DNA of 64,000 nt from Roseiarcus sp963813195 (GCA_963813195.1 CAWEYC010000035.1:1-64000), one strand, 5' to 3'. Positions 36,298-46,206 are shown, numbered from the stretch's first letter. Notes: generated by a model not told the origin, from the sequence alone. Numbers and translations are program-made.

Positions 36298-37602
36298 TCA
36301 CCCCTTGCGCGGCGCGGCGACAGGCTTGAACGCGAGGCCGCGCTGAATCGCCGCCGCGCCGAATTTGTCCCGCAACGTGTCAATCGCCGCCTCGCGCGCC
36401 TTCTCGCGACCGCGATCGCCCTCGATGAGGTCAGCTTCGTCGGCCTCGCTCGCCGGTTTGAGATCGCTGGCGCTGACGCCGATCAGCCGATAGGGCGTCC
36501 CCTCCTTTTGGGCCTCGAGCAGCGCGCGCGCGACGGCGAAGAGGCGCGGCGACATCTGCGTCGGCGCGAGTCCGGAGCGGCTGCGCGTCAGCAACTTGAA
36601 GTCGGGCGTGCGCAATTTCAACGTCACGCCGCCCGCCGCGAGGCGGGCCTTGCGCAATCGCGCCGCGACGCGCTCGCAATGCGCCAGCAGCACCCGCGTC
36701 AATTCCGCCCGGTCGGAAACGTCGTCCTCGAACGTCGTTTCGCTCGACACGCTCTTCGTTTCCCGATCCGGCGTCACGCGTCGATCGTCGATGCCGCGCG
36801 CGAGCCGCCACAGCCGCCGCCCGTCATCCCCGAGCCGCGCCGCCGCCGGCTCGTCGAGCGCCTGAAGATCGCCGATCGTTTTCAGGCCGAGACGGCCAAG
36901 CCGTTCTTCCGCGACTTTGCCGACCCCCCAAAGTCGACTGACCCCCATTGGCGCGAGCAGACCGATCGCATCCTCGCGCGCCACGACGGAAAAGCCGCGT
37001 GGCTTGTCGAGATCCGAGGCAAGCTTAGCAAGGAACTTGCAATAGCTGAGGCCGACGGAGACGGTGACCCCGACCTCCGCCTCGACCGCGCGAGCGAAAC
37101 GCGCGAGGGTCAAAGCAGCGCTGGCGCCGTGCACGCCTTCGCAACCCGTCAGATCAAGGAAGGCCTCGTCGATCGACAACGGCTCGACCGAGGGCGTCAG
37201 ACCTTGCATCCGTTCCCGAATCTCTCGGCCGACACGCACGTATTTGGCCATATCAGGCCTGACGACCACCGCCTGTGGACAGAGCGAGAGCGCCCGCCCC
37301 ATCGGCATCGCCGAGCGAACCCCGAAAGTACGGGCGATATAGCAACAGGTCGAGACGACGCCGCGACGCCCGCCGCCGCCAACGATGAGCGGCTTGTCGG
37401 CGAGCGAGGGATCGTCGCGCTTCTCGATCGAGGCGTAAAACGCATCGCAGTCGACATGCGCGATCGTCAGGTCGCTGGCGCGCCGCAACGACAGAACGCG
37501 CGGCGACCCACAATTAGGACAACGCACGCTGCAGCCGTCGCCGACCCCGACAAGGCAGTCTCGGCAAAAGCGGACGGTCGCCTCCGTCTCGCCCGGCCTC
37601 AA
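36298..37602 (-). CDS. dinB: DNA polymerase IV with N-terminal zinc-finger-like extension
   Basis: The product is 434 aa. This Y-family polymerase performs error-prone lesion bypass. Catalytic motifs are HVDCDAFYASIE (first metal ligand Asp) and PLSIDEAFLDLTG. Before the catalytic domain there is a Cys-rich stretch of about 45 aa with C13-x2-C16 and C28-x2-C31, resembling a zinc ribbon. The start is a TTG at 37602 that overlaps the DUF3572 stop (TTGA), which implies translational coupling; no ATG lies before the catalytic motif. The tail lacks an obvious clamp-binding motif that I can name. Confidence 0.88.
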   Translation of the reverse strand: MRPGETEATVRFCRDCLVGVGDGCSVRCPNCGSPRVLSLRRASDLTIAHVDCDAFYASIEKRDDPSLADKPLIVGGGGRRGVVSTCCYIARTFGVRSAMPMGRALSLCPQAVVVRPDMAKYVRVGREIRERMQGLTPSVEPLSIDEAFLDLTGCEGVHGASAALTLARFARAVEAEVGVTVSVGLSYCKFLAKLASDLDKPRGFSVVAREDAIGLLAPMGVSRLWGVGKVAEERLGRLGLKTIGDLQALDEPAAARLGDDGRRLWRLARGIDDRRVTPDRETKSVSSETTFEDDVSDRAELTRVLLAHCERVAARLRKARLAAGGVTLKLRTPDFKLLTRSRSGLAPTQMSPRLFAVARALLEAQKEGTPYRLIGVSASDLKPASEADEADLIEGDRGREKAREAAIDTLRDKFGAAAIQRGLAFKPVAAPRKG

Positions 37603-37907
37603 GGATCGAACGACGGCGGCGCTCCGCCGAGGCTCTCTCTAGCCCGCGCGACCGCGGCGGGGTCCACTCCTTCCTGCGCGGCGAAGGCGACGAGTAGGCG
37701 CTCGTCCGCGACGATGTAGTCGAGAACCGCGGCTAGAAATCCGGGGTCGCTCGCGGCCTGTCGCAGATTGTGCGGCCCGAGCCCGGAAAGCGCCAGAAAA
37801 CGCTCCAGCCGCGTCTCCTCGCCGGCGAGAAAGGCAAGCGCGGAAATTGCGGTAGATTCCCCAGCAGGCGCGCCTGTGGAAAGCTTGGCGTTAACCCTTT
37901 GCCGCAC
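37599..37907 (-). CDS. DUF3572 family protein
   Basis: The product is 102 aa. It contains the DUF3572 core (ALAFLAGEETRLERFLALSG, LRQAASDPGFLAAVLDYI), an all-helical, cytoplasmic small protein of unknown function found in Hyphomicrobiales. The start is a GTG. It overlaps dinB by 4 bases, so the two are co-translated. The role may relate to dinB or to the divergent divK gene; this is inference. Confidence 0.78.
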   Translation of the reverse strand: MRQRVNAKLSTGAPAGESTAISALAFLAGEETRLERFLALSGLGPHNLRQAASDPGFLAAVLDYIVADERLLVAFAAQEGVDPAAVARARESLGGAPPSFDP

Positions 37908-38007
37908 GATCCGGTTTTCCTTTCGTCAAGGTCTCGCGCCTAATATACCTTGCCGAGCTCGGATTAGAAATTCGGGCCGCTCTTCGGCGCCTCACGCGGA
38001 CCATTCC

Positions 38008-38379
38008 ATGCCAAAAACCGTGCTCATCGTAGAGGACAACGAGCTGAACATGAAGCTCTTCAACGACCTCGTCGAAACACGCGGCTGCCGCATCTTGCAG
38101 ACCCGGAGCGGCATCGAGGCGGTGGAACTCGCGCGGCGTCATCGCCCCGATCTCATTCTCATGGACATTCAGCTGCCGGAAGTGTCCGGTCTCGAAGTGA
38201 CCCAGTGGTTGAAAGACGATGAAGAACTGCGCGGGATACCCGTGATCGCCGTCACCGCATTCGCGATGAAGGGCGACGAGGAAAAGATCCGGCAGGGCGG
38301 TTGCGAGGCGTATCTGTCGAAGCCGATTTCAGTAGCCAAGTTCTTCGATACGATCGACCATTTCCTGGGAGCCAAGTGA
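38008..38379 (+). CDS. divK: DivK, cell-cycle single-domain response regulator
   Basis: The product is 123 aa, a receiver domain only. The phosphoacceptor is D53 in LILMDIQLP, with the acidic pair at E9-D10, the Thr switch in VIAVTAF and the Lys in LSKPI. The position of D53 and the ELNMKLFNDLVETRG segment match DivK of Caulobacter and relatives. It is phosphorylated by DivJ and dephosphorylated by PleC, and it controls CckA-CtrA through DivL. It lies 4 bases before pleD, the classical pair. Confidence 0.93.
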   Translation: MPKTVLIVEDNELNMKLFNDLVETRGCRILQTRSGIEAVELARRHRPDLILMDIQLPEVSGLEVTQWLKDDEELRGIPVIAVTAFAMKGDEEKIRQGGCEAYLSKPISVAKFFDTIDHFLGAK

Positions 38380-38383
38380 AGCG

Positions 38384-39754
38384 ATGACCGCCCGCGTCCT
38401 CGTCGTCGACGACATCCCTCCCAATATCAAGCTGCTCGAGGCGCGCCTCAACGCCGAATATTTCGACGTGCTGACTGCGACCAACGGAACGGACGCGATC
38501 TCCCTGTGCGAGCAAGGGATGTGCGACATCGTCCTGCTCGACGTCATGATGCCAGATATGGACGGATTCGAAGTTTGCCGCCGTTTGAAAGGCCAACTCG
38601 CCACGGCGCACCTGCCGATCGTCCTCGTCACCGCGCTCGACCAGCCGGCGGACCGCGTGCGCGGGCTGGAAGCCGGCGCCGATGACTTCCTGACCAAGCC
38701 AATCGACGAGGTCTCGTTGATTGCGCGGGTCCGATCGCTGACCCGGCTTAAAGTCGTCATCGACGAATTGCGGAATCGCGCCAATACGACTGTCGCGCTG
38801 GGCATGATCGCGCCTTATTCGATGCCGAACGCCGATGACGGACGGCGTGGCCGCGTCCTGATCGTCGACGATCGCGCGAGTTCCGCCGAGCGCCTGGCCC
38901 AAGCGCTGAGCCCGCACCACAACGCGTACGTCGAACCGGACGCGCATGAGGCCCTATTCAAGGCGGCCGAGGACAATATCGATCTCATCATCGTCAGTCT
39001 GGGCCTGAGCGCTTATGATGGGCTGAGGCTGTGCAGCCAGATCCGCTCGCTCGAGCGCACCCGCAACCTTCCGATTCTCATCGTCGCCGACATCGAGGAT
39101 CGCCAGCGCGTGTTGCGCGGCCTCGACCTCGGCGTCAATGACTGCCTGACCCGCCCGGTCGACCGCAACGAGTTGCTAGCGCGCGTTCGCACGCAATTGC
39201 GCCAGAAGCGCTACGCCGACAGCTTACGCGAGAAGGTGCAGCAGTCGATTGAAATGGCGCTGTTCGATCCGTTGACCGGCCTCAACAATCGCCGGTTCAT
39301 GGAAAACCATCTCGCCACGATGCTCGACAACGCTCGCGTGCGCCGCACACCGCTGACGCTGATGATTCTCGACATCGATCATTTCAAGCGGGTCAACGAC
39401 ACCTACGGCCATGATTGCGGCGACGAAGTGCTCAAGGGCTTCGCCGATCGACTGCGCGGCATCATCCGCGGCGGCGACCTTTTGTGCCGGCTGGGCGGCG
39501 AGGAGTTCGTCATCGTAATGCCGGGCGTCAACGTCCAGGCGGCGACCCGCATCGCGGAGCGCGCGCGCTTGGCGATCCAGCAAGAGCAATTCGTCATTGA
39601 CCGGACCGGCCGGATGATCCCCGTCACCGTGTCGATCGGCTTGGCCGAGCGCGGCGTCGAGGGCGACGCGAATTCCCTCTATCGCCGCGCCGACCGCGCG
39701 CTTTATCGGGCGAAGGCGGAAGGACGCAATCGCGTCAGCGCGGACGCGGCTTAG
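38384..39754 (+). CDS. pleD: PleD, response regulator diguanylate cyclase
   Basis: The product is 456 aa. It has a receiver domain with D53 (VLLDVMMPDMD), a second degenerate receiver-like adaptor (about 155-280) and a GGDEF domain with GGEEF as its active site. The product-inhibition I-site R-x-x-D is present (RGGD, five residues before GGEEF). In Caulobacter PleD makes cyclic-di-GMP at the stalked pole upon phosphorylation. The start is directly downstream of divK in the same operon. Confidence 0.93.
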   Translation: MTARVLVVDDIPPNIKLLEARLNAEYFDVLTATNGTDAISLCEQGMCDIVLLDVMMPDMDGFEVCRRLKGQLATAHLPIVLVTALDQPADRVRGLEAGADDFLTKPIDEVSLIARVRSLTRLKVVIDELRNRANTTVALGMIAPYSMPNADDGRRGRVLIVDDRASSAERLAQALSPHHNAYVEPDAHEALFKAAEDNIDLIIVSLGLSAYDGLRLCSQIRSLERTRNLPILIVADIEDRQRVLRGLDLGVNDCLTRPVDRNELLARVRTQLRQKRYADSLREKVQQSIEMALFDPLTGLNNRRFMENHLATMLDNARVRRTPLTLMILDIDHFKRVNDTYGHDCGDEVLKGFADRLRGIIRGGDLLCRLGGEEFVIVMPGVNVQAATRIAERARLAIQQEQFVIDRTGRMIPVTVSIGLAERGVEGDANSLYRRADRALYRAKAEGRNRVSADAA

Positions 39755-39808
39755 CGGGGTCGGCCGAATTCCATCGCGCCAGCCATCCATCTGTCGACGT
39801 CGGCACCC

Positions 39809-40387
39809 TCACGTAGATTTCGGCCCGAACGGTATAAGCATTGGCGTCCTGCGGCGGTAGGAATCGTATGCGTCCGGCCCCAATTGTTCCCGCAGGAATC
39901 GTTCCTCGAGCTTGGCCTTGATCCAGAATCCGAAGGTCATCAGGATCGCGCCGACGATGCCGGTCGGCGCGCCTTTCAGAACCGCGGTCGCGACGACGGC
40001 TGCAATGATGCCCGTATAGATCGGGTGACGCACGATCGCGTACGGGCCGGTGTCGACGACGTAGTGATCGGCCTTCTTCGTGATGGAACTCGACCAGAGT
40101 CGCCCGAGATAGAGCCTTGCCCACCAAGTGAACGCGAAACCGAGCACGGCGACGGCGACGAGGACCCAGCCGATCGACGGACTGACGTCCCAGAGCCGGA
40201 AGCGACCGGCGTCGAATCGGCCGAAATGGGCAAATAGCAGAAAGCCGCCCGCAAGCGTCAGGATCCGGTAAAGCCACTCTGCCTGAAACGCGGGCCGTTT
40301 GGTCGCGGGGTCCGACCAAATCGCCGCAACCAACCACGAGACAACCCAGAGAACCCAAACGATGATGACGGCAAGTTGAGGCGTCAT
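39809..40387 (-). CDS. ICMT/PEMT-like integral membrane methyltransferase
   Basis: The product is 192 aa with about five hydrophobic segments. The C-terminal part has the ICMT/phospholipid methyltransferase pattern: GPYAIVRHPIYTG (the RHP-x-Y motif), followed by a glutamate-rich helix (KLEERFLREQLG) and YRRRTPMLIPF. These enzymes methylate isoprenylcysteine, phospholipids or other membrane substrates with SAM. Bacterial members have mostly unknown substrates. It stands alone, convergent with pleD. Confidence 0.75.
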   Translation of the reverse strand: MTPQLAVIIVWVLWVVSWLVAAIWSDPATKRPAFQAEWLYRILTLAGGFLLFAHFGRFDAGRFRLWDVSPSIGWVLVAVAVLGFAFTWWARLYLGRLWSSSITKKADHYVVDTGPYAIVRHPIYTGIIAAVVATAVLKGAPTGIVGAILMTFGFWIKAKLEERFLREQLGPDAYDSYRRRTPMLIPFGPKST

Positions 40388-40511
40388 GATTGGCCCCGGC
40401 TTTCAATTCCGCTCTACTGAGAGTCGCGCCGTCGGCTGGAACCGTCGCGCCAACCCCAGCTTGGGTTAGCACACAGAATCGAGCCGAACCGATCTCTCTC
40501 GTCGGAGCGCC

Positions 40512-41519
40512 TCAGGCGGCCGACGCCGCCCGCATCATCGCATCGAGTTCGGCTCGCGCCGCCGCGACATCGAGAGGTTGCGGTCCGCCCGCGACGCGCG
40601 CTAGCGCCGCCTCGGCGCGCCGCAGCGAAACGCCCGCCAGTTCCGGCGTCGCTTCGGCGACCGCCCGAGCCTCGGTAAGATTGCCGTTACAATGCAACGC
40701 CACGTCGAGTCCGGCGGCGAAGACGGCGCTTGTGCGCTCTGCAAACGGGCCGCCAAGCGCCTTCATCGAGAGATCGTCGCTGAGAATCAGACCGTCGAAA
40801 CCGATCGCCTCCCGCATGATCTCTTTCACGACGATCGGCGATGCGGTGGCGGGGCGGTTGGGATCGATCGCGTTGAAGACGATATGCGCCGTCATCGCCA
40901 TCGGCGCGTCGCGCAGAGCGGCGAAGGGCGCGAAATCGCGCGCGGCGAGTTCGGTCCGGCCCGCCGCGACGACGGGCAACTCGAGATGGCTGTCGGCCCT
41001 AGCCCTGCCATGTCCGGGAATGTGCTTGACGACCGGGACGACCGCGCCCGCAAGCAGGCCTTCGCAGACCGCGCGGCCGATCGTCGCGACGCGCTCGGGC
41101 GCGCCCGAGAACGCGCGCGAGCCGATGACGGCGTGCATGGCGGGGTCGGCGACGTCGAGCACAGGCGCGCAATCGACCGAAATCCCGACCTCCCGCAGAT
41201 CATTGGCGATGAGGCGCGCGGCGAGCCATGCGGCGCGCGCCGGCTCGCCCGTGGCCTCGAAACTCGCCCCCGCGGGATAGGCCGGCCAGTGCGGCGGCGC
41301 CATGCGTTGTACGCGACCGCCCTCCTGATCGATCAAGACGGGAGCATCGGCGCGCCCGAGGCAATCGCGAAACGAATCGGTCAGCGCGCGCAATTGCGCG
41401 CGATCGACGACATTGCGCTTGAAGAGGATCAGGCCCCAGGGACGCGCGTCGCGAATAAAGGCGAGTTCCTCCGGCCCGAGCGCCGCGCCCGCGCAGCCGC
41501 ATACGAAGGCAAGCGTCAT
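40512..41519 (-). CDS. nagZ: Beta-N-acetylhexosaminidase
   Basis: The product is 335 aa. This GH3 cytosolic enzyme removes GlcNAc from anhydro-muropeptides in peptidoglycan recycling. Key motifs are KHIPGHGRARADSHLELP (the flexible D-x-H pair) and the nucleophile Asp in LILSDDLSMKAL, with LIDQEGGRVQR near the substrate pocket. The gene follows the SPOR gene by 27 bases on the same strand, as in many relatives. There is no signal peptide. Confidence 0.92.
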   Translation of the reverse strand: MTLAFVCGCAGAALGPEELAFIRDARPWGLILFKRNVVDRAQLRALTDSFRDCLGRADAPVLIDQEGGRVQRMAPPHWPAYPAGASFEATGEPARAAWLAARLIANDLREVGISVDCAPVLDVADPAMHAVIGSRAFSGAPERVATIGRAVCEGLLAGAVVPVVKHIPGHGRARADSHLELPVVAAGRTELAARDFAPFAALRDAPMAMTAHIVFNAIDPNRPATASPIVVKEIMREAIGFDGLILSDDLSMKALGGPFAERTSAVFAAGLDVALHCNGNLTEARAVAEATPELAGVSLRRAEAALARVAGGPQPLDVAAARAELDAMMRAASAA

Positions 41520-41546
41520 GTTGGCTCCCCAATAAACCGCGACCGA

Positions 41547-43068
41547 TCAATTTCTCGCGATGAAGCAATCGCCGCCGCTCGCTTTCACCTTGGCGCACAC
41601 AGCCGCGGCGTCTGGCTTGGAAAGACCGCTCGCGCGCACGCGGTAGATCGTTTCTCCCCTGACGTCGGCCTTGTGTATGCCGATTTCCGTGCCGCCGAGC
41701 GCGTCGGCATATTTGCTCTTCAGCCGCAATATCGCTCTTTGAGCATCCGCGTCGGAACGCGGGGCCGCGAACTGGACCGACCAACTTCCGCTGGTCCGAG
41801 CCGGTTCCGCAACCTCGGCCGCGTCCGTTGCGGCCGCGTCCGCGACGACGGTGGGCTGCTTGGCGGGAGGGCTCTTTGCTGCTTTGGTCGGACGCGGGAT
41901 CGGGGTGATTTGCAGCGGCGCGTTCGGCGTGGTGTCCGTCGCGCCTGCGGGAGCCGTCGTGTCGGTCTTGGCCACGACGCGCGCCGAGGACTTCGGCGAC
42001 AACTTGGTCGGGAGATCAAGCTTCGGCGTCGCCGGCTCGGCCACAGCCGCTGGAGCATTGTCGCTGTCGAGCGACGCCGCTTTGGTCTCCGGCGCGGCAG
42101 GCGAAGGCGACGCGGGCGACGAGGACGTCGGCGTGGAATTGACTGAGATCAGGGATCCATCCGGGCGTACGGAAACCGTCTTGACTGGCTTGGCCTCCGG
42201 AAAAAGCGGAGCGACAGTCGCCGACAATTCAGCGGGCGGGACGACCGGCGTATCGGCGGACGGCGCTACAGGGGATGACGCATTCGGCGATGGGGCGCTC
42301 GGTGTAGGCGGGCTTGGCGCGGGCGAATTCGCGGCGGCGGGCGGCGAAACGATCGCAGCGGGCATCGGGGTCGGCGTCTGCGCGCTGAGATCGACCGGCT
42401 GCTCCTCCGTGGAGACGACTTTGACCGGGGTCGGACTCGTCAGAATCCTTCATCAGCAATGCCGCGGTGTCGCCGCCCGACTGCACAGTCGCGTCGCTCG
42501 GCGGCTGAATCTTGTTCGGCCCTGCGGCCGCCGCGATGAACGGCGGTTTCTTCGGAAGGCCGGGCACGACGCCAATCTTGAGAGCGCCCGCGCCGGCTAG
42601 CAGCATGGCGCCGATAGCGGCGAGACCCGCCGTCTTGAAATACCAGCTGCGCGAACGGCTTCGTCCCGCGCCGACCTCATCGGCTTCCGCCAGTAGCGCG
42701 GCCCGCTCCTGCTGGGTGAGCTCAAAATCCTCGGGGTGGTCGAACTGCGCCGACGCCGACGCAGCGGGCGGCAATGGCGGCTCTCTCCTCGGCGCCGGGT
42801 CGCGGGGTTGGCTTGGGCCAGCTTCGAATCGCGGGGCCGTCTCGTCGTTGGCGGCTTGTGGAAAACCTTCCGCCCTTGGCATAACCGGCGGCCCGGAGTG
42901 CGCTGCCGTCTCGCCCCTGTTGCTCTCCCGGCTGATCATGTTGACCAGCCTCGTCAGCTCAACGAGTGGATCCTCGGCGCCGCCTTCGGTCGGGCTCGCA
43001 GTGCGCAGGCGCCTCTCAAACTCGTCGAGATTGATTTCCGGGACATTCTTGGCAGGGGACCCGCTCAT
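41547..43068 (-). pseudogene. SPOR-domain peptidoglycan-binding protein, apparent +1-base frameshift
   Basis: The first frame (from 43068) encodes MSGSPAKNVPEINLDEFERR, a cytoplasmic region with Pro/Ala stretches and one membrane helix (GLAAIGAMLLAGAGALKIG). A second frame (to 41547) continues with a Pro/Ser/Ala-rich linker and a C-terminal SPOR domain (WSVQFAAPRSDADAQRAI; YRVRASGLSKPDAAAVCAKV). The frames join at a G4 run on the plus strand (42427-42430). One base fewer restores a single frame of about 506 aa (DPVKVVSTEEQPVDL). SPOR domains bind denuded peptidoglycan at division sites. This is either a real mutation or a sequencing error. The order argS-SPOR-nagZ is conserved. Confidence 0.8.
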
Positions 43069-43179
43069 GTTGAACCTCGCTGGCGGTCGCCGCGCCGCCC
43101 CGCCAAATACCCGCGAGACGTCCCAAGGGACCACCTTTTCCGCGCCTCAGCGCCCCCTGGCCCGTCCACTCGGCTCCCG

Positions 43180-44955
43180 CTAGCGCATTTCCTCAGGCGC
43201 GCTAACGCCCAAAATAGACAAAGCTGAGGCCAACACCAGGGCCGACGCCGTAACCAGACCTATACGTGAAAAAGTTAAATTTGCGTTACCTTCGTTAACG
43301 TACCGTAAATGCGGCGAATCTTTGCCGCGATTCCAATGGGCGTGAAAGAGCGTCGCCAAGTCGTGAGCATAGAAGGCCACGCGATGCGGTTCATGCGCCT
43401 CTGCGGCCTGAGCGATCGCGCGCGGATAGTTGGCGAGCGCGCGTAAGAGTCCGCGTTCCCCTTCGTCGGCCAACAGCGAAAAGTCCGCGCCCGCGAGGGC
43501 CGCAGGGGCGAGATCGAGATCGGGAAACGCCGCCCGAGCCTGGCGCAGCACGCTGCGCGCGCGCGCATGGGCGTACTGCACATAGAAGACTGGGTTGTCC
43601 TGGCTCTGCTCGATCACTTTGGCGAGGTCGAAATCGAGCGGCGCATCATTCTTGCGCATCAGCATGATGAAGCGGACGGCGTCGGCGCCGACCTCTTCCA
43701 CAACTTCACGCAAGGTGACGAAGTCGCCCGACCTTTTCGACATTTTCACCGGTTCGCCGGCGCGCATCAATCGAACGAGCTGGCATAGCCGGACGTCGAG
43801 CGTCGCCTTGCCGTCGGAAAGCGCCGCCACCGCCGCCTGCATCCGCTTGACGTAGCCGCCATGGTCGGCGCCCCAAACGTCGACCAGGCTGAGAAACCCG
43901 CGATCGATCTTGCTTTTGTGGTAGGCGATATCACTGGCGAAATAGGTATAGCCGCCGTCCGACTTGATCAGCGGCCGATCGATGTCGTCGCCGAAGTCGG
44001 TGCTGCGAAACAGGGTCTGCTGGCGGTCTTCCCAATCATCCGACGGTTGGCCTTTGGGCGGCGGCAGTCGGCCTTCATAGACGATGCCGCGCCGGCGCAA
44101 GTCCTCGATCGCTTCGCGCACGCGATCGACGCCGCCGTCGGCGCCGGTCAATGCTCTCTCGGAGGCGAAGACTTCGTGATTGATGTTGAGGGCGCCAAGA
44201 TCCTCTCTGATCATCGCCATCATCGCCTCGACGGCGCGCGCCCGCACAGGGGCGAGCCACAGCGCTTCCGGATCATCGCGCAACGAAAGGCCGAATTCGC
44301 GCGCCAGCGCCTCGCCGACCGGCTTCAGATAGTCGCCGGGATAAAGGCCTTCCGGGATGGCGGCGATTTGCTCGCCCAGCGCCTCGCGATAGCGCAGGAA
44401 CGCGGAGCGGGCGAGCACATCGACCTGCGCCCCCGCGTCGTTGATGTAGTATTCGCGCGTCACATTCCTGCCGGCGAAACTCAGAAGGTTCGCCAGCGCG
44501 TCGCCGAAGACCGCGCCGCGGGCGTGGCCGACGTGCATCGGCCCGGTTGGGTTGGCGCTGACGTATTCGACGTCGACTTTGTCGTCGGCGACATGCGCTC
44601 GGCGGCCGTAGTCGGCGCCTTCATTAAGAATTGACCTTAAGACATCCCAATAAACCGATGGACGCAGCTTGATATTGATAAACCCAGGGCCGGCAACTTC
44701 GGCGGCGTCGACGTCGGGCTGCTCGGCGAGCCCGGCCGCGAGTTCCACCGCAATGGCGCGCGGGTTGGAGCCGGCCGCCTTGGCTTCGCGGGCGTAGACC
44801 ATTGCGGCATTGGTCGAGAGGTCGCCATGCGCCGATTCGCGCGGCGGCTCCACGACGAAACGGCCCAGGTCGAGTTCCGCGGGCAGGCGTCCGGCCGCAA
44901 CAATGGCCGCCAGCAATGCGCGGACCCGCGCCTCAAAATCCTCAAAAATGTTCAT
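43180..44955 (-). CDS. argS: Arginyl-tRNA synthetase
   Basis: The product is 591 aa. This class I synthetase charges tRNA-Arg. The nucleotide-binding motifs are HVGH (GPMHVGHARGAVFGDALAN) and KMSKRSG, and the protein ends in the anticodon-binding helical domain. The N-terminal additional domain typical of ArgS spans about 1-110. It is followed by the SPOR gene after 111 bases. This is a core translation gene and its sequence is intact. Confidence 0.95.
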   Translation of the reverse strand: MNIFEDFEARVRALLAAIVAAGRLPAELDLGRFVVEPPRESAHGDLSTNAAMVYAREAKAAGSNPRAIAVELAAGLAEQPDVDAAEVAGPGFINIKLRPSVYWDVLRSILNEGADYGRRAHVADDKVDVEYVSANPTGPMHVGHARGAVFGDALANLLSFAGRNVTREYYINDAGAQVDVLARSAFLRYREALGEQIAAIPEGLYPGDYLKPVGEALAREFGLSLRDDPEALWLAPVRARAVEAMMAMIREDLGALNINHEVFASERALTGADGGVDRVREAIEDLRRRGIVYEGRLPPPKGQPSDDWEDRQQTLFRSTDFGDDIDRPLIKSDGGYTYFASDIAYHKSKIDRGFLSLVDVWGADHGGYVKRMQAAVAALSDGKATLDVRLCQLVRLMRAGEPVKMSKRSGDFVTLREVVEEVGADAVRFIMLMRKNDAPLDFDLAKVIEQSQDNPVFYVQYAHARARSVLRQARAAFPDLDLAPAALAGADFSLLADEGERGLLRALANYPRAIAQAAEAHEPHRVAFYAHDLATLFHAHWNRGKDSPHLRYVNEGNANLTFSRIGLVTASALVLASALSILGVSAPEEMR

Positions 44956-44985
44956 GAATTCCGCCTGGAAACGCGCGGGCGGGCT

Positions 44986-46206
44986 TTAACCCAACTTCGC
45001 CGCGGGGTCAAAAAGGCGCCGATATTCGCCGAGAGCAAAGCGATCGGTCATGCCCGCGATATAGTCGGCGACGGCCCGCGCGCGCACGGCTTCGCCCTCC
45101 CCGACCTTGGCGGCCCAGTCCGCCGGCATCGCATTGGGTTGTTCGAAATAGGCTCGAAACAGCCGGCGAACGATGTCGTCCGCCCTTTCGCGCACCCGCT
45201 TGACCTGCGGATGGCGATACATGTTGGCGAACAGAAATGTCTTGATGCCGCGATCGGCCGCCTGCAGCGCCGGAGAAAAGCCGATCAGCGCCCTCCCCGC
45301 GCGACGCGCGTCCTCGAGACTGGTCACGCCGGACGCGACGATGCGCGCGCGACTTTCCCCGATCGCATCCTCGATGAAGCGCGTGATCACGCGGCGCACG
45401 AGTTCGTGGATGACGCGCGGGCGCTCCAGGCCAGGGTGCAGCGCCGCGACCTCCTCGAGGAGCGCGGCGACGAACGGAACGGCTCGGATTGCATCGAGAT
45501 CGAAGAGGCCGGCACGCAGCCCGTCGTCGATGTCGTGCGCGTCGTAGGCGATGTCGTCCGCGATCGCCGCCGCTTGCGCCTCGAGGCTGGCGAATTCGGC
45601 CAGCGCGAGGTTTTGTTGGCGGTCGTAGGAACGAATCGCCTCTGGCACACCGCGCTCGCGATAGCGCTCGAGCGGGCGGCCCTCGGCATTGACGAACGGG
45701 CCGTTGTGCTTGACCAGACCCTCGATCATCTCCTGCGTCAGATTGAGGCCGTCGAAATCGGCGTAGCGGCATTCGAGTTCGGTGACGAGGCGTAGGCCGT
45801 GGCTATTGTGGTCGAAGCCGCCATAGGCCGACATGCATGCGTCGAGCGCATCCTCGCCGGTATGGCCGAACGGCGTGTGGCCGAGATCATGGCCGAGGGC
45901 CACTGCTTCGGCGAGTTCTTCGTCGAGCCCGAGCGCCTTCGCCAGCGCGCGCGCCAGCTGGGCGACCTCGATCGTATGGGTCAGCCGGGTGCGGAAATGA
46001 TCGCCCTCGTGGTAGACGAAGACTTGCGTCTTGTGCGCGAGGCGGCGGAAGGCGGTGGAATGGATGATGCGGTCGCGGTCGCGCTGGAACTCGCCGCGCG
46101 TCGGCGAAGGCGGTTCTGGATGAAGCCGCCCGCGCGAGCGAGCGGGATCGGCGGCGTAGGGCGCGCGTCCTGCGAATGCCTCGCCCTTCATCCCACGCCC
46201 CTGCAT
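44986..46206 (-). CDS. dgt: Deoxyguanosine triphosphate triphosphohydrolase-like protein
   Basis: The product is 406 aa. It is an HD-domain enzyme of the dGTPase type, expected to cleave dNTPs to nucleoside and triphosphate. The metal-binding HD motifs are RTRLTHTIEVAQ and LGHDLGHTPFGHTGE. Two starts are possible: ATG 46206, or ATG 46191 with a better G-rich ribosome site. It is divergent from erpA and followed by argS. Confidence 0.9.
   Translation of the reverse strand: MQGRGMKGEAFAGRAPYAADPARSRGRLHPEPPSPTRGEFQRDRDRIIHSTAFRRLAHKTQVFVYHEGDHFRTRLTHTIEVAQLARALAKALGLDEELAEAVALGHDLGHTPFGHTGEDALDACMSAYGGFDHNSHGLRLVTELECRYADFDGLNLTQEMIEGLVKHNGPFVNAEGRPLERYRERGVPEAIRSYDRQQNLALAEFASLEAQAAAIADDIAYDAHDIDDGLRAGLFDLDAIRAVPFVAALLEEVAALHPGLERPRVIHELVRRVITRFIEDAIGESRARIVASGVTSLEDARRAGRALIGFSPALQAADRGIKTFLFANMYRHPQVKRVRERADDIVRRLFRAYFEQPNAMPADWAAKVGEGEAVRARAVADYIAGMTDRFALGEYRRLFDPAAKLG

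Noticed and set aside
40692..42146. Long plus-strand open frame opposite nagZ and the SPOR gene
   Set aside because: Arg/His/Gly-rich antisense frame without motifs; the opposite strand carries known genes.
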